This document shows, in pieces, positions 1 to 13,521 of a DNA stretch of 64,000 bases. The translations under genes and the position numbers were made by a program. A model generated the notes under the pieces. That model did not search any database and had not been told where the DNA came from. It worked only from the letters and a program-made list of their open reading frames with translations. The stretch is from Cucumis sativus (Eukaryota; Streptophyta; Magnoliopsida; Cucurbitales; Cucurbitaceae), in assembly GCF_000004075.3 (NCBI RefSeq), contig NC_026656.2, forward strand, positions 3,162,001 to 3,226,000, read 5' to 3'. Every line of letters begins with the position of its first letter. Position 1 is the first letter of the stretch.

Positions 1-3000
1 AATACTGGAAATAGTTCATCATATTAGTTCTTTGAATAACGATTAGAAATGAAGAAATTGATATGTCCACTTAATTCCATTTCCTGCAGAAAATCAAGCC
101 ACTTTACCCATTAAGCTTGGGCGTCGAAGTAGATGTAAGATGGAGCTTTGGAAATTATTGACCCGTCAAAAGACAAAGTTCTGTGATGACAAATTGGGAA
201 AAGAGCTCATGAAGTATTCCTCCTCTGTGCAGGCCAAAGCTTTCTTCCTCAAGGTAAGAGCTTCAGTTTCTTATTTATTTGGAGGCAATATCTCTGCTTA
301 GCTTAGCGAACTGTAGCACAATGTTAAAGTTTCTGCCTTTGCTTTGACAATTCAGGATAAACTTTCTAATTGCATGTCATCCACAATGGTGCGTAGATGG
401 TGCATCTTTGAATGGTTTTATAGTGCAATTGATTATCCTTGGTTTGCAAGAAGTGAATTTGTCGAGTACTTGCATCATGTTGGCCTGGGAAGCATCACAA
501 AGCTAACTCGTGTTGAATGGGGTATCATAAGAAGGTATTTTTCTGTAATCTTTTATAATTATCATCTGAGAATGCTGTGAACTGAAAGTTTGAGATGTGT
601 CTGTTCATGAAGTTCCCTTGGTAGACCTCGACGGTTTTCTGATAATTTTCTTCATGAAGAAAGAATGAAACTCCAACGTTATCGGGAATCTGTAAGACAA
701 TATTATGGCAAACTTCGTGCTGGCATTTGTAAAGGGCTTCCTACAGATTTAGCAAGACCTTTATCTGTTGGGCAGCGTATAATAGCTTTGCATCCATATC
801 CATACAGACTAGAAGTTCACAATGGAAGTGTGTTAAGGCTTCAACATGACAACTACAGGATTCAATTTGACAATCAGGAGATCGGAGTCAAACCAGTGAT
901 GGTAGGTTTCCTATTCTTCTTGTAGATCAACTCAGATACGATACTGATAATCTTGAACTTTGAATTTGTTTAATTAGTAAAAGTTGTTTTAAGATAAAGA
1001 GCACATGCTCGGTAGATGAGCAGTAGGGAGCTATTTATTCTGTTATGTTGGAAAGGGACTGGAGATTCCTGAACATTGTAATATTGAGCCACATTAGCAT
1101 GGTTGATTAAGATACTGCCTAGAATTTGTTTGGTGGTCAATAATTTTGGAAGTGTAGGCACTTGCACTTGCTCACAAGTACACCCTACTTTTGACTCATG
1201 GTGAACCGCAGTGTTGTTGAGGTGCACCAAGGCGAGAGGCGAGGCATTGGGTGGCCACCTTGCAAATACCCATGGCGAGCACCTTCAATGAGGCACTCAC
1301 CTTTTGTGCCGCTCAGTTACCTTGAACAGACACAGGCACTTGCCTTTCTTCTTTCTTATATCATTCTTCAAGTTTTCTGTTTTTCTTCAATTCTTCAACT
1401 GGAGAATGAAGTTATGAAGGTTTAAACAAGAAGAATTAAATAAAAAACCAAAGAAATGAAAAAGAATAGCAGAGTTAGTTGAAGAAAGTGGACGAAGTCT
1501 TCTTTTTGTTTAGCCACCCATTAGTTGCTTATCAAAAATGATGGAAGGGAAGAAGAGGGGATGGAAATCAAAATGGAAGAAGAGATGTTATGTTCTCTTT
1601 TTATTTTTAAATTTCCTAGAAGAGAATTGAAGGATTGGCTGCCAGAATTAAAGTAATGTTGGTTCCATGCGAACGGAACTGCCTTGCAAAATTTCTATCC
1701 GATTACTCAAAGAACCATTTTTTACCCCTTTTAGAAAGCATTTCTGTTTCTATTTATTTTGTGAAATATTTTTTTCAATACTATTTTAGTTAATTTTTCT
1801 TAACAATTTTGTTTATACTTTAATATTTTAAAATTCTAATTTTTTTAATCTATAATTGTCAAAAATAACATTTATTCGTTATTTTATTAACTGCTCCTTG
1901 CTTCAGGCGGGCGACGCTTTCTTGTCACCTCTTGCCTTAAGGCGATTAAGGAGCTTGTCACCTTAAAGTGAGCCTTGTGCTTTAAAAACATCGGTGAACT
2001 GTGAACCAAAATTGACACTTCTGCATTTTGGATTAAGTTACTCTTTCTTGTATTTTACCTTGTATATGGAGGGGTTTTTTACTTTTTAGCCTTCTATCTG
2101 TTTTATTTTTCATACGTCGGTTTTCTTTCGTTACACACACTTTTTGTGTTAGATCAATAGAATAAACGTGAGAAGTTTTTATGCTAAAATTATCTAATTT
2201 GTCTGGAAGTTGTCTTTCAGCTAGTCATTATTTATTTGCTGATATAAAAAAAGTTCCCCTTCAGGATTTTGAATGCATGCCTTTCAATCCAATGGATAAC
2301 TTTCCAGAAACTTTTAGACGTCAGATCTGTTCCATCAACAGAGCACCTCTTGAATACAAAGAGCTACAACGAAATAACCATCCAAATGTAAGTAGAGAAT
2401 TGGAGAAAAGATCCAGCCCACTCACCACTGATACATCGGTAACACACTATAGGTCTATGTATTTCTTAAATAAAAATTACATTTTTTCTATTTTGATGGA
2501 TAGATTAGCATATTTCTTGTGCGTTTTAATTTGGATCATTGGCTTGACAACTGACAAGGCCATATCAATACATTTAATAGGTGGCTTAGATCCTTAGCAT
2601 GTTTTATTCTCAACAATTGGAACCCTTTTTGTAACTTTATATCTTTGTAGTTAGTTTTGTATGAATTGTTTCCTTTTTCTTTTTAGATTTCTCTTTTTTG
2701 TAGTCTTTCATTTTCTTAAATAGAACTTTGGTTTCTGGAATAGTAATGTCACACCATCCCTAGAGTCACGCAAGAATATTTTTTAGTTATAACTGAAAAT
2801 TATGTCTATAATCACAACATTGCTTGCATCATAAAATTTCTAGTATAGGACTCCATGCCTAAAATTTAACAACCTATTATTTTTCTTATTATCTAGACCC
2901 TCCTTCGTCCTTCCTCGGTCCTCCCATGCTGTCTTCCCATGCTACCTATAAATAAAATGGGGGTTTTATCATAGTTTTATCTTTTGTACAAACAAAAGGA

Positions 3001-6000
3001 AGTTGTTTGATTAATAAACCTATGATATAGAACATCTCCCTTCTTGATGTTTCTTGAGTTTTATCCTAGAGGAGGGGTTTGAATTACCATTTTTATAGTT
3101 TAGGATTAGTTATTTGAATTGCCAATTTTGTATCTTGAGTTAGTTATAAATAAACTAACTCAACTCCAAGTTAAACTAACTCAACCCCAAGTTAGTTTAA
3201 CAACTCTTGTAATCTCCAGCCTATAAAAAGGCTTCTCATTTTCATTAATAGATCATCAAAAAAGAGGCATTATACATAAAGATTTCTAGCTTTGCAATTA
3301 CTGCATCAACTTATCAGTGTGAAACTATTTGTTCCTCTGATGCCCCCATGTCAGCTCACCACGTCTGCCCAGCATTCAAATAATGCCTTTTTGTTTTTAA
3401 AGCTTAAGCAGTTTAGACTCTCACAATCCATGTTGCATAACTATCTAAGCATGCTTTTATGCGTGCACGAGAAGCAGTCTGTTGGTGTTGTTCTTCTAGG
3501 TTTCTGGCTATTGCAGGAAACTAAACCCAGTTAAGCCTTGTTGCATTTTAATAGTAGAAGAGACAGGCACCTCTTATCAACCAATGAAACTTAAATGGAA
3601 TGTCATTTTACGTTGAGGCCTAAGTCTAAAAGCATGATGTTTTTAAAATAATTTTTTTAGTTTATTTTATTTTGTGCAAAAATAATATCTAATAGCCTAC
3701 ATTTGGTTTAAAGTTTTATTCAGGAGAATTGATTGAAGTTCTCCTACATTAATTGGTAATTAGAAAAGAATATGCTATAGGAAAGTGAATAAGGGAGATT
3801 TTAGCACTAGAGTTGTCGGGATGGGGATCGAACTCGATTCTCTAGAATGGAATGTCACTGCCAATAACCTGTGAGCTAATAAGCTTACTTTGGCAAGTGA
3901 ATAATGGAGATAATTGCATGAATATAGGAATAGGCCTTCCTGGCCCACAAATTCACCAGGAATGACCAAACAGTTATCTAAGAAATTTCTTGAAATAAGA
4001 CTTTGAAACAAGCTATGCTCGAAAGATTGAGCTCAAAAACTGAAGTTGGATAATATGCATGTTTAGGTTGCAAATCTGTCCAATTAACTAGAGAACCAAA
4101 CTAATCAAGAACACCTATAGATAAAGAATTTTGACGTGGTCCAGGAAATAATTATTTATACTTACTCTGTACCTTTACAATTTATTAGGTATCTCCATGC
4201 ACCTTCCGTGAATGTACATTTATGCGTTATTTGCTTCGACTTCAAGCAAACATCTTAATTGATTATGTGCATCTGTAGGTTCCTTCCACCACGTTTAACC
4301 TGAAGCAGCATAATACTTTCTCCGGGAACTCATTGGCTCCGGCCAATGCCAGAGCACTTGGTAGCATCCCTTGTTCTTTAAATGTTTCTCAAGGATCAGG
4401 ACGTGGAGCAGTTGATATTGTCCAAGGTTCAAGGGAAAAGGCACAAATGATGGTAAATGTTGCTATTGAGGTAACCCCCTCTCCTCCCGCACAACATCAT
4501 GGATATGCAGTGTAATTGGATAAGAATCACATCCATGTTGTATAAAAGAACGCTTATATTGTTCAATTACTATCACATTTTCTTTTTGTGCATGAAATAT
4601 CTCAGGTTTAGTGTTGGATGCTTTGCTTTTCTAATCTCGTCATTTTCCTTGCAACTTCAATTGACAAGTTGATATTTAAAAAATCGATTGGAAATTGCCT
4701 TGAATTCTAGGCTTTTGGTCCTGTACTCTTTTCTTAGTGGTGTAGTAATAGGATTGCCAGTGCTCAAGTAGTTGGGAAAGTGAGATTACATGATACCATT
4801 TATTTTCAGGTTTTGTTGAGCAAGAACGATGGTGATGATCCCCTTACAATTATTTATGGCGCGTTGCATTCTTCTGATAATCAGAATTCGTCATTTAAGG
4901 TTCAAAAACCTTCAAGCATGTCGCAAAATATGAAAGATTGCCTGGGAGCCCACGTTAAGGAGTTGTTCCCGTCAAAACACCTTTCCACAGCTGATCTATC
5001 TAGTTTGAGATCAAGACATTTCAATAGAGATTATAGAGGAATTCCTTCAAATCTAATCACTTCGTGTGTTGCTACTTTGCTCATGATACAGGTAATTGTT
5101 GGTTTCTACACAACTGATCGTTCTTTTTCTTATTATGACAATACTGATATGGGATATTCTTACTTTCCTGCCATTACAAGCATCTAGACAAATTATTTCA
5201 GATTTATTTCGTGTCTAACCAGATATTGCTTTGTATCAAGAATTTGTTTGTTTCAATGGTTTAGAGTTAGTTTGATAGATAACATATAAGCTTGTTTAAG
5301 TTCCAGTGGTAAATACATGTTCTGAAAGGAAATTGCAAATTGTCCTTGCTAGGTATCTTGATAGTCTTCTATTACTTTTTAATCATAATTCCCAAAAAAC
5401 ATCACTAGGAGCATTTGCTGAGAGGAATTTTGCCTTCCTTTTAATAGTTAAACAGGGCACACAGGGAAACATTTAGGTAATCTTGAACTGAGCTGGGAAA
5501 AGCCAATTTCAAAACCACAGAAAAAGCTTTTGCCAGACATAGAGACAACACTATAAGGAAATACGTGGCAGATATTTTCATTTTAAGGGGGGAAAAACAC
5601 TTTTAGCCCATAAAGATTTACTTAGGTTGAATTTTGGACACTGAGTTTTCAAACTCAATATTCGGGATAAGTTTGATTTTGAAAATCCATTTGTTAGAAA
5701 TTAGAAAGGGTGCATCTCAATTTACACAAAGCTTAGACATTCTAGTTGGGATGTTCTTTTTGTCAACCGGAAAGGAGAAAAACATCTAACAAAAATCGAA
5801 CGATTACATTCTTGAGCTTTTTAACTTCATACCTTATGTCCTGCATTATCCTAGGACCCACCTACTTTTGTATACAAAATAGAAAAATACTTACGTCCCG
5901 TTAACTTGTCCAATCACAATTTGTCACATTGATTTTTTAAATTTATATATATATACGCACCAATAGATTTAGCATAGGTCTAAGAGGGGCTCAAGTCCTC

Positions 6001-6742
6001 CTAAACTTTATGCTCTTTATATTACATATATATTAAAAATTGAAATAATACTAATTCCAAAAGTTAGCCAAGTGGTAAAATTGTCTTCAAATTTCCTCTA
6101 AACGGGTTCAAGCTCCACTCCTTGCATTTTGTTTTTCAGATTATTTTTACTAATCTATAAAGTCTTCCACCAATAAAATTTCTGGATCCACTACTACATA
6201 TACATGTATGATTACTTTAATTCATTGTTTGTGTGTGATGAGAATAAAATGCATAAAGATTAATGCACCGTCAAAATATTCTCGCACACAACTTACTCTT
6301 GCACCCTGATATTCTTACATTCTTAAGTATTCCGTTTCTGCATATGTGGAACGAATTGGTCTGCTTGTCTGCCTATCTGGATAATGTTAGTTTGTTTTTC
6401 TTGGTGTCATGGTTGAATTCCAAATATGACTTTCAATACTTTGCTATTAGGTTCTTCACTTCACATCCCTTTGAAAAAGTTGTATACCTAATTCTAGATA
6501 ATATTATGGAAGTTACCTTTTCTTTTTCTTTTTTGAGATATGAAAGTTTCTTACTTCAATGTTATGGTTACGTGCAGGCGTGTATCGAGCGTCCATATCC
6601 CGCAAGTGATGTGTCTCAGATTCTAGGTTTAGCAGTTAAAAGTTTACATCCAAGATGTTCTCAAAACCTTCATTTTTATAAAGAGATTGAAACTTGCGTG
6701 AGAAGAATCCAAACTCAGTTGTTATCCATTGTTCCAACTTGA
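1..6742 (+). CDS. ALY: ALWAYS EARLY / LIN9-like DREAM-complex subunit, 5' end missing
   Basis: The gene enters from the left edge; only its C-terminal ~460 codons lie here. Exons by splice borders: 90-253, 356-534, 625-901, 2265-2387, 4279-4470, 4810-5091, 6578-6742 (TGA). All phases join. Exons 356-534 and 625-901 encode a DIRP domain ([18 protein letters not shown], then [11 protein letters not shown] and [10 protein letters not shown]), the hallmark of the LIN-9/Mip130/ALY family. In that family the protein is a nuclear, chromatin-bound subunit of MuvB/DREAM complexes that work with E2F and Myb factors on cell-cycle genes. The exon at 625-901 carries a conserved block with [20 protein letters not shown]. 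The N-terminal SANT/Myb part would be upstream of the window. The third intron visible here (902-2264) holds a hAT-like element; later introns hold SINE-like pieces. Assignment to ALY is secure; which paralogue is not decidable here. Confidence 0.92.
1208..1992. mobile_element. Degenerate hAT-like non-autonomous element in an ALY intron
   Basis: About 785 bp flanked by near-identical 8-mers, GGTGAACC at 1200-1207 and GGTGAACT at 1993-2000, which fits the 8-bp target duplication of hAT elements. The ends are loosely inverted: the left end contains GTGCACCAAGGCG and the right end, reverse-complemented, contains AAAGCACAAGGCTC. Both termini are rich in 'aggcg' blocks, unlike the AT-rich intron around them. 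No transposase is visible. The family call is inference from the ends and duplication. Confidence 0.5.
3810..3882 (-). repeat. tRNA-like SINE fragment with Pol III A and B boxes
   Basis: On the minus strand an A-box-like TAGCTCACAGG (3868-3878) precedes a B-box-like GAGTTCGATCC (3825-3835), at tRNA-like spacing. There is no complete cloverleaf, so a tRNA gene is not supported. It lies in an ALY intron. A tRNA-derived SINE remnant is the likeliest reading. Confidence 0.35.
6055..6135 (+). repeat. tRNA-like SINE fragment in the last ALY intron
   Basis: TAGCCAAGTGG (6065-6075) matches the Pol III A-box pattern and GGTTCAAGCTCC (6105-6116) matches the B box, spaced as in a tRNA head. The sequence does not fold into a proper tRNA. 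It sits inside a spliced intron, as expected of a tRNA-derived SINE insertion. Confidence 0.4.
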
Positions 6743-8160
6743 ATTCAATCTGATCCTCACTGTTTCATATGTATAGTTTGTAATCTTGTCCTGAGTAACC
6801 ACTATTTTGATTTTTTTTTTTTAATATTCAGATTTATGTTACATTTTTACTTTCTAACATCTTAGTTTTGTTTCTAACTAATACAATAAAAGAAAGATAT
6901 ACATTAGAATGACAATTTTTTTCAATTCAAGGGGCAGAGTGTGGAAGTTCGAGTTGTTAATCTCTTAGTTGGGAGCATATAAACTGAATAATTAAACTAT
7001 GCTCAAATTGGCAACATTAGAATGACTTAGAGACATCTAATTTTGTTATTTTTTAGTTCATCTAGAATTCGAAAATTTGAGTTGTTGATCTAGTCGAAAG
7101 CTTATACATTAAACAACTGACATACAGAAAATTTTGAACCAATTGTTTGACACGTCATTGTTAATGATAAAATTACAATTCATTGAATTTTGGACTAATT
7201 AGAAGTTGATGTATATTGCAAATTAAAATTGATGGCAATAATTTGTTGGATTCTAATAATGTCATGTTTCTTCTTATTAAAATAATGAACCTAGTTTGCT
7301 CCAATTATGTCAAAATGTTTGGGTTTTGAGTCAACCACGTCCAAGTTCAAGCTCGTGTAGGGTCTTTCAAAACTCTATAAATAGAGGGGGTCATTCAATC
7401 AAATGTTGATGATTAAATATTCAAAATTCATTGAGTCACTGTCATTCACTTCCAAGATAGATCTAAGTCGATAAGTAATGATGGTTGATCAAAACTTATT
7501 AATAAGTCAAAGTTTGGACCCAAATCCATCAACGAGTTAAAGATCAATCCAAACAGATAAGTAGAATCATTCAAAAAGCTCAAGCTTAATGTTAGAGTTT
7601 ATGCATTCAAAGAAAATAATTGAAGGATAAAAATTAGAGATGGTAACAATTATACTACAAATCTATAAAATTAAGTTTATTTCTATAAATTAAATTTTAT
7701 TTATTGAAATCAAGTTTTAACACTAATAATAAAGTACAATGGCCACATGAACATAACACAACAAACACAAACTCACAGTATCAACCTCGAAATCTAAAAT
7801 TCAATTATCCGCTCTACACCTAAATAGGAAAAATACCCTTTTGATGTAGTTTTTATTTAATTCAAGATTCGAGTATGGTTTCAGTTTAGTCCCTACATTT
7901 TAAAATACTATAATTTTATTCATTAATTTGAGTTTTGTTTCCATTTCAACTCTAAATTTCAAAACATATATTCTGTTTAGTAAAGATCCACTCTTGGTTG
8001 GATGTCTATTAATTAATATAAAACGACATGTCGTCCGTGAATGAATTAGTCTAGAACTTGGAGGAACGCTGTTGCCGGCCCTTTTAAAATGAGCAGCAGC
8101 GGCAAAGGCAAAGCTGACCCAAAAAGCTTGGGGGTTTCGTAGCTTCGTAGCGTTGCGTTC
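6743..8160. other. ALY 3' UTR and AT-rich intergenic DNA
   Basis: The first few hundred bases are probably ALY 3' UTR. The rest is AT-rich spacer with no convincing coding or RNA gene. The stretch 7830-7970 resembles a short MITE-type sequence but no clean inverted ends were found. Confidence 0.5.
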
Positions 8161-9506
8161 ATGGCGAGCTTCGTTTCTCTGAGCTTCTCCGTTCCACAGC
8201 TCACTCTCAAGGTAAATTATGCTTCTCAACGCCTTTCCTCTTATCGCATTTGTAATTGCTGCGGAACCTGCTAGAATATCTACGCGATTATTGCATAATG
8301 TTCAACGTAATCGCCATTTGAGATAGCTTGTTTAGGTTTGCTATATTTCACCTCCCTGAATTTTCTTCTACCTTTAAGAAGACGATTGCGTTCTTTTTTT
8401 TTTCTTTTTTTTTTTTTGGTATATATGCTTTCCGGTGAAACGTTTGGGCTTAAGGAACTATTCTGAAACTTGTTATTTGGTTGGACAATTTTCTACGGAT
8501 GCTTGGGAAGTGTTCGTTGATTATTTTAGCCGAAATGGATTAAGACGCTGAATACTGAATAGTTCGTTATTCTGAAGAGCATATCGTCAGAAAATTAAGT
8601 TTATGAGATTATATAAGGATAATTGAGGATGTTATTCTAATTTTGTTGTAAGGATGGATTAGCGAGCAAATTTGTTATGGTTCATACGTAGTGCCATTCA
8701 TAACTGTAAATTTCTATGCAGCATCATCAAAAAGGTTAGTTCAGATGCTAAAATCATTGCCTGAAGCTCAATCGTTAATCCTGGTTAAAGATATATGAGT
8801 TGTTTATTTCTCTAGATTTTAAGGTTTTGATTGCACACTGACTTGTTTTCGATGCGTCAGGAAATCCCACCACGAAAACTGGCTAAAGCTACGTTAGTTT
8901 CAAGGCGAGCTGGAACAGGTTTAATTCTCATTCTCTGTATGGTCAATTATTACTGGGATCACCCGCATTTCAACTTAAAAATTTTCTAGTTACATCTTGA
9001 GTATGAACGTCTATTAGTCCATGCGTCTACTTGTTACAAAAGACAAACATCCTTATTCCAAAGCATACACATTGAGACGAAAATAGTCTATATTTCTTTA
9101 CAATATACAGGCTCCACTAATTACATTGATTGAAAATTAGAAAACTACTGCAAAATTTATAAAAACTAGAAAAGTTAATGATTGAATGAATGAAGCATTG
9201 TACCTATACCCATGTAATGTAATCCTGTACCCACCATATACTTTCTTGATTAGATTGAGTAAATTTTAGATTGCTGATGATATAAATTGCATTGCAGCTT
9301 CGAAGCTTGTGCTACCCTGGTATTCAAAGAAATCCATATCGATTAATTGGGAAAACTTTCAATCTGTACGGTTAACTTCAAGACCTTTTTGGGGCATAGT
9401 TTCTTCTAGTTCCAGGAATATGGTACTATTAACTGGCTACTGGGTAGGACCTGATGTTGATGACGGATGGGGATATATAGAAGCTTTTATCGATCGGATT
9501 ACTTAA
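8161..9506 (+). CDS. Small protein of unknown function, probably plastid-targeted
   Basis: Three exons join in frame: 8161-8211, 8861-8918, 9298-9506 (TAA), giving about 105 residues. I do not recognise a named family. The N-terminus (MASFVSLSFSVPQLTL) is rich in Ser and hydrophobic residues, then basic, with no acidic residue before codon 18, like a chloroplast transit peptide. The C-terminal third, encoded by the last exon, has a Ser-rich hydrophobic stretch followed by GYWVGPDVDDGWGYIEAFID, an aromatic and acidic end that looks constrained. Splice borders are canonical, and the ATG is preceded by a plausible leader. Coding status rests on the open, phase-compatible exons and the transit-like start; function is unknown. 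The gene lies between ALY and a thylakoid protein gene, which does not by itself inform function. Confidence 0.65.
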
Positions 9507-12013
9507 CAATTCAGACTTTAAATTCCGTTTCATGATTTGTTTCTGCTTACTATGCCTGATCTTAGTTGAATAATTGTATGCATTAGTCAATAGTCACTTG
9601 TTTTCATCAAAGTGTCTGAAACTACCTCCTGCTTGTGAAATTTTTATCTTGTTTGACCTGCGAAGATAGATAAGTAACTTGATGCTGAGAGGTTACTTGA
9701 ACTTCTAGATTTAGGATTTGATCCACTTTTTCATGACATTGTCAGGATGGTACAAGCTATTTAATGTGAGGCTAGCAAGGACGGTTGAGCATCTCATGTT
9801 AGGAAACTTAAATAACCTCACACTCTTTATAAAATAGTTGTACTACTTTAATTTTAGTTAATTAGTTTTGAGATGGATCTTATGCTATCTAAGGGACTGA
9901 CTTTTAGAACAATTGTGCTCTTAGAGAGATTTAAGGTACTTTATAGTTGTAAGAATTCTGAAGAATCTAGTTTGTTAGTTGATAAAGAGCCAACAATTTG
10001 TTTGCTAAGATTTGCTTATCGCAGTTCTTGCTGACTTTAATACATACCCTTTTGCTATATTTGTCATACAGAAATAGAAAGGAAACTCCCCATAGTTGCA
10101 AAATTGGAGCTGCCAACAACTCAGGGTGGACAACTACTGGGGACTAGTTTTTAAGTATCATCACGGTCAGCTGAATTCACTCACTCAAGTTACTAACCCT
10201 TTATTCATCTTGAAAAATTAAATTAAATTTATAGATACTATTTCTAGGAGTGAGTTTTTTGTTAGAAAAACCTTCCACTCCTATAGCATGAAATAAGCAT
10301 AAAAATAATAGAGAAATTAAGAGATAACAAAACACAAGAATTTACGTAAACATTCTTAACATGGAGAAAAACTACCTACAAGAAAAAGCTTTTGGTTGCT
10401 CATACTTTTTTCCACTCCCCAACTAGGAAACAACTTTCCTTGTTGATTAGTTTTCATGATTGAGGGAAATCATCCCAAAATGTTGGGTTCTTTTCAGCCT
10501 TTCTTTTTAGGATTTCTTGTTTACGAGGGGTCATTCAAGTTTGAGCTTAACTTAATTTACGAGTCAAATATCTTTATTTAAGACTAACCAACGAGAACAT
10601 TAATCTTAGTGAAGACAGAAATCAGCAATAAAAAAGAAATTTAATCAAGTTAACATACTAAAGTTGAAGTATTTTTAACTTGGACGATTGAAAACCAACC
10701 AAGTGCATAGTCGTCCTTTATAGTTCATGACTTCCCTTAACTCTCTCTATGTAAGGCAAAATCATGATTTTTTCAACATTTTTTATGTTTTATTATCAAC
10801 TTTTTATGTTTAGAAATGAAACCCAATTTTGAAAATTAAACAATGGAGCCTCCTTGTGGTAATAATTTTGTTTTTAGTTTTCTATTTTTTAAAATTTATG
10901 TTTGTTTTTTCCTATATTTTTTTGTTGTAGTTCTCATATTTCTAGAAAAAGAAAAGCAATTTAGTGTTTAATTAAATTCTAAAATAAAAAATGTTTTTTA
11001 AGTTCCTTTTCATACTTTTTATTTTTTTAGCCTTCAAAATTTAACTTGATTTTTAAAACATAAATGGAAAGAAGAAAGAAGATAACGAAACCAAAAAACT
11101 GATGGATGTTAGTAGTGTTTATAAGTTTGTTTCTAAAAACTAAATCTTTGCCCAATGAAATCAAAGATTTCAAGAACTTATTGTTTCTAGGATTTTGATT
11201 ATAAATTCAAGTGCTCTTTAGATTCGTAAAGGTAACAATAGAGAAATTAGGAGCAAATAAGTATAAATTTAAAAAATAGAAAACTAAAACAGAGATGTTA
11301 CCATATACCAAAAGGCTATTCCTCAAAGACTAATTGAGGCACACATAAAGCTGATCTTTGAGCAGTTATTTGCCTAAGGTTGTTTTTTAATTGTTTTTGT
11401 TAGGGTTAAAAGCAATTATGGTAGAATCTTAAATTATTTTAAAATCCCCCTTTTAGTTATTCAAAAACGTTTATATAGTATAGAAATTATATTTAAACAT
11501 GCAATTTCAAACATTAATGATTCTGAAGAATTAAAAAGATTGATTTTCAAATCAAAATTTTTTATTTTTATCATTCTTAAGCCTATTTCAAGCTTTTTTG
11601 GTCAAAAAAATTTCAACAGATTTTTAGTTGGGTTGCCTGTCATCACTAAACTTTTGGTTAGAAGAGTGTGAATGGTTGATTTATATTTCTATCCTTAATT
11701 TTCAGTATATAAACTCACTTTCACGTATTCGGTAAAAAAATGTTAACATCGTCATAATTGTTTTTAAATTAATCAACCATAAAACAAAGAGAGGAAAATT
11801 CTTACATAAATGCCAAATAGAAATTTAAAATAGTATTAATAATAATATTTGGCTGAAAATAAAACAACTCTTTTTTTACTACAAATTAGGTGGAAAGATT
11901 TGAGTCCAAGAAGTTCGTCAAATTCGTGGATAGAAGGGGAGACTAAAAGGATAAATATAAAGAAGTAGCTCTCCAAGTTTCGAATCGAAGTGGAATACTC
12001 CAACTCATAGGAA
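9507..12013. other. AT-rich intergenic spacer
   Basis: No coding or RNA gene is supported. The part near 10240-10480 contains wording common in decayed retrotransposons, but no terminal repeats or protein remnants can be shown. Homopolymer-rich AT sequence fills 10740-11640. The end of the stretch is the PPD7 promoter and leader. Confidence 0.45.
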
Positions 12014-13521
12014 ATGGCGTTCAGTTGCTGCTTTTCCGGCAGCCAAATGATTAATCTCCGACGTAACATAATATCAGCACAGTCGTCATCCGACGACCCT
12101 GCCGGTAAATCTGCGGCGGAGGAATTCGCACCGCTGGCAGTGACATTTCGGCGGAGGCTAATAGTTGGGATCGGGTCGGCTTCTTTGGTAGCCATCGGCG
12201 CAAATTTCGGCGGCGTGACGAGCTTCCTGCTCGGCTTGTCACCGGAAAACAGTCGGCGGTTGAGAGTGGATGTTGTTTATCCAATTGGAGGGTACAGTCG
12301 GTGCATTGATCCCAATGAAGGATTTGGTTAGTAATTTCTTCTCTTCTCACACATACATAAGTTTTCTTCGGATAATTTGATTTTTTTTCCTTAAAATTTA
12401 TCTTGTGAATGGTGACATAAGTATATTTACATAAACTAGTCTCGATTTAATTACGGTTCAAAAATAATTCTGACCACTATATCTTAAAATTAGTTTAGTA
12501 CTTTTAAAGTTTTTTTATTGTTATAATGGATCAAATAATAATAATAATAATTTATAGAAACATGATCATAAATACAAATTCAACAAAATATTTAAAATAT
12601 AGAAATTTTTGCTATAATTTGTAAATTTATAAATTAAAAATTATATTTTATTAACATGTTACTGATATTTACAGTGAAAGGATGTTTGAAAAAGTGCGAA
12701 CTGAAAATACCAACGTTAAATTGGAACATTTGAATATATAGATTAAAATTTGAATTTTTGGAAGTATAAAAATTCTAATACTAAAATTTAGGTCCAACTG
12801 ACTTTTGTAACCACGCTTTGCTTAATTATCATCGTGCACTGCCTAAGTATTTAAAGAATGTCCAGAGTTCATATACCCATCGAGTTGGGTAGGAGACCAG
12901 AGATTGCTTTATCGGGCAGCTGAAAAGTTGGAATATGAACGATCACTGGACCCTCCACCCTTGACCGATTCCACCATGGATCGTCGTCGTCGAAATGTTA
13001 ACGAGCCAGTGGTTGCATTTGGTCCTCCAGGTTCGAGTGGAGAGCTCAATGTTAGCGTCATTGTGTCCCCAGTACCTCTTGATTTTTCGTAAGTTATCAA
13101 CAAAACTTTATTGCTTCAATATTATGAGAATTTGAAATTCCGCCATCCTTCCACATTATTCTAACCAAAGTTCTTTTTCTCCTTTTCTTTTACTGTTCTT
13201 TGGATGAAACAAAGAATTGAAGCATTTGGAGGACCAAATGAAGTAGGGGAAGCTGTGATCAGAACTATCACAAGGGCCAGCAAACGCTCTGATCTTAAAG
13301 GAACATTGATACAAACAACTCTAAGAGAGGATTTGCTAACCAAATACTATGAACTAGAATTCAAGGTGGAAAGCACGGCGTTTCGGCGGCACAACATTGC
13401 AGTTTGTTGTGCTCGTCGGGGAAAATTATATACACTAAATGCCCAAGCACCTGAATCAGAATGGGCAGGTCTAAAATCAAAGATGAAGACAATTGCCAAT
13501 TCTTTTTGTCTCTCAGCTTGA
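12014..13521 (+). CDS. PPD7: PsbP domain-containing thylakoid lumen protein, PPD7 type
   Basis: Three exons: 12014-12326, 12866-13088, 13215-13521 (TGA), 280 residues, with both junctions splitting codons cleanly (FEFIYPSSWVGDQR and DFSIEAFGGPNE). The protein has a plastid-type N-terminus, then three arginines at residues 46-48 followed by a hydrophobic run (LIVGIGSASLVAIGA), like a twin-arginine lumen signal. The PsbP-like domain follows from about residue 100: IYPSSWVGDQRLLYR, then VVAFGPPGSSGELNVSVIVSP, and a C-terminal segment with YTLNAQAPESEW, which is typical of PsbP paralogues. PsbP-domain proteins act on the lumen side of photosystems as assembly or stability factors; the exact role of PPD7 is not established from sequence. 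The PPD7 label rests on overall similarity and on its place next to the ACBP gene, as I recall for Arabidopsis. It ends 305 bp from the convergent JMJ24-type gene. Confidence 0.85.
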
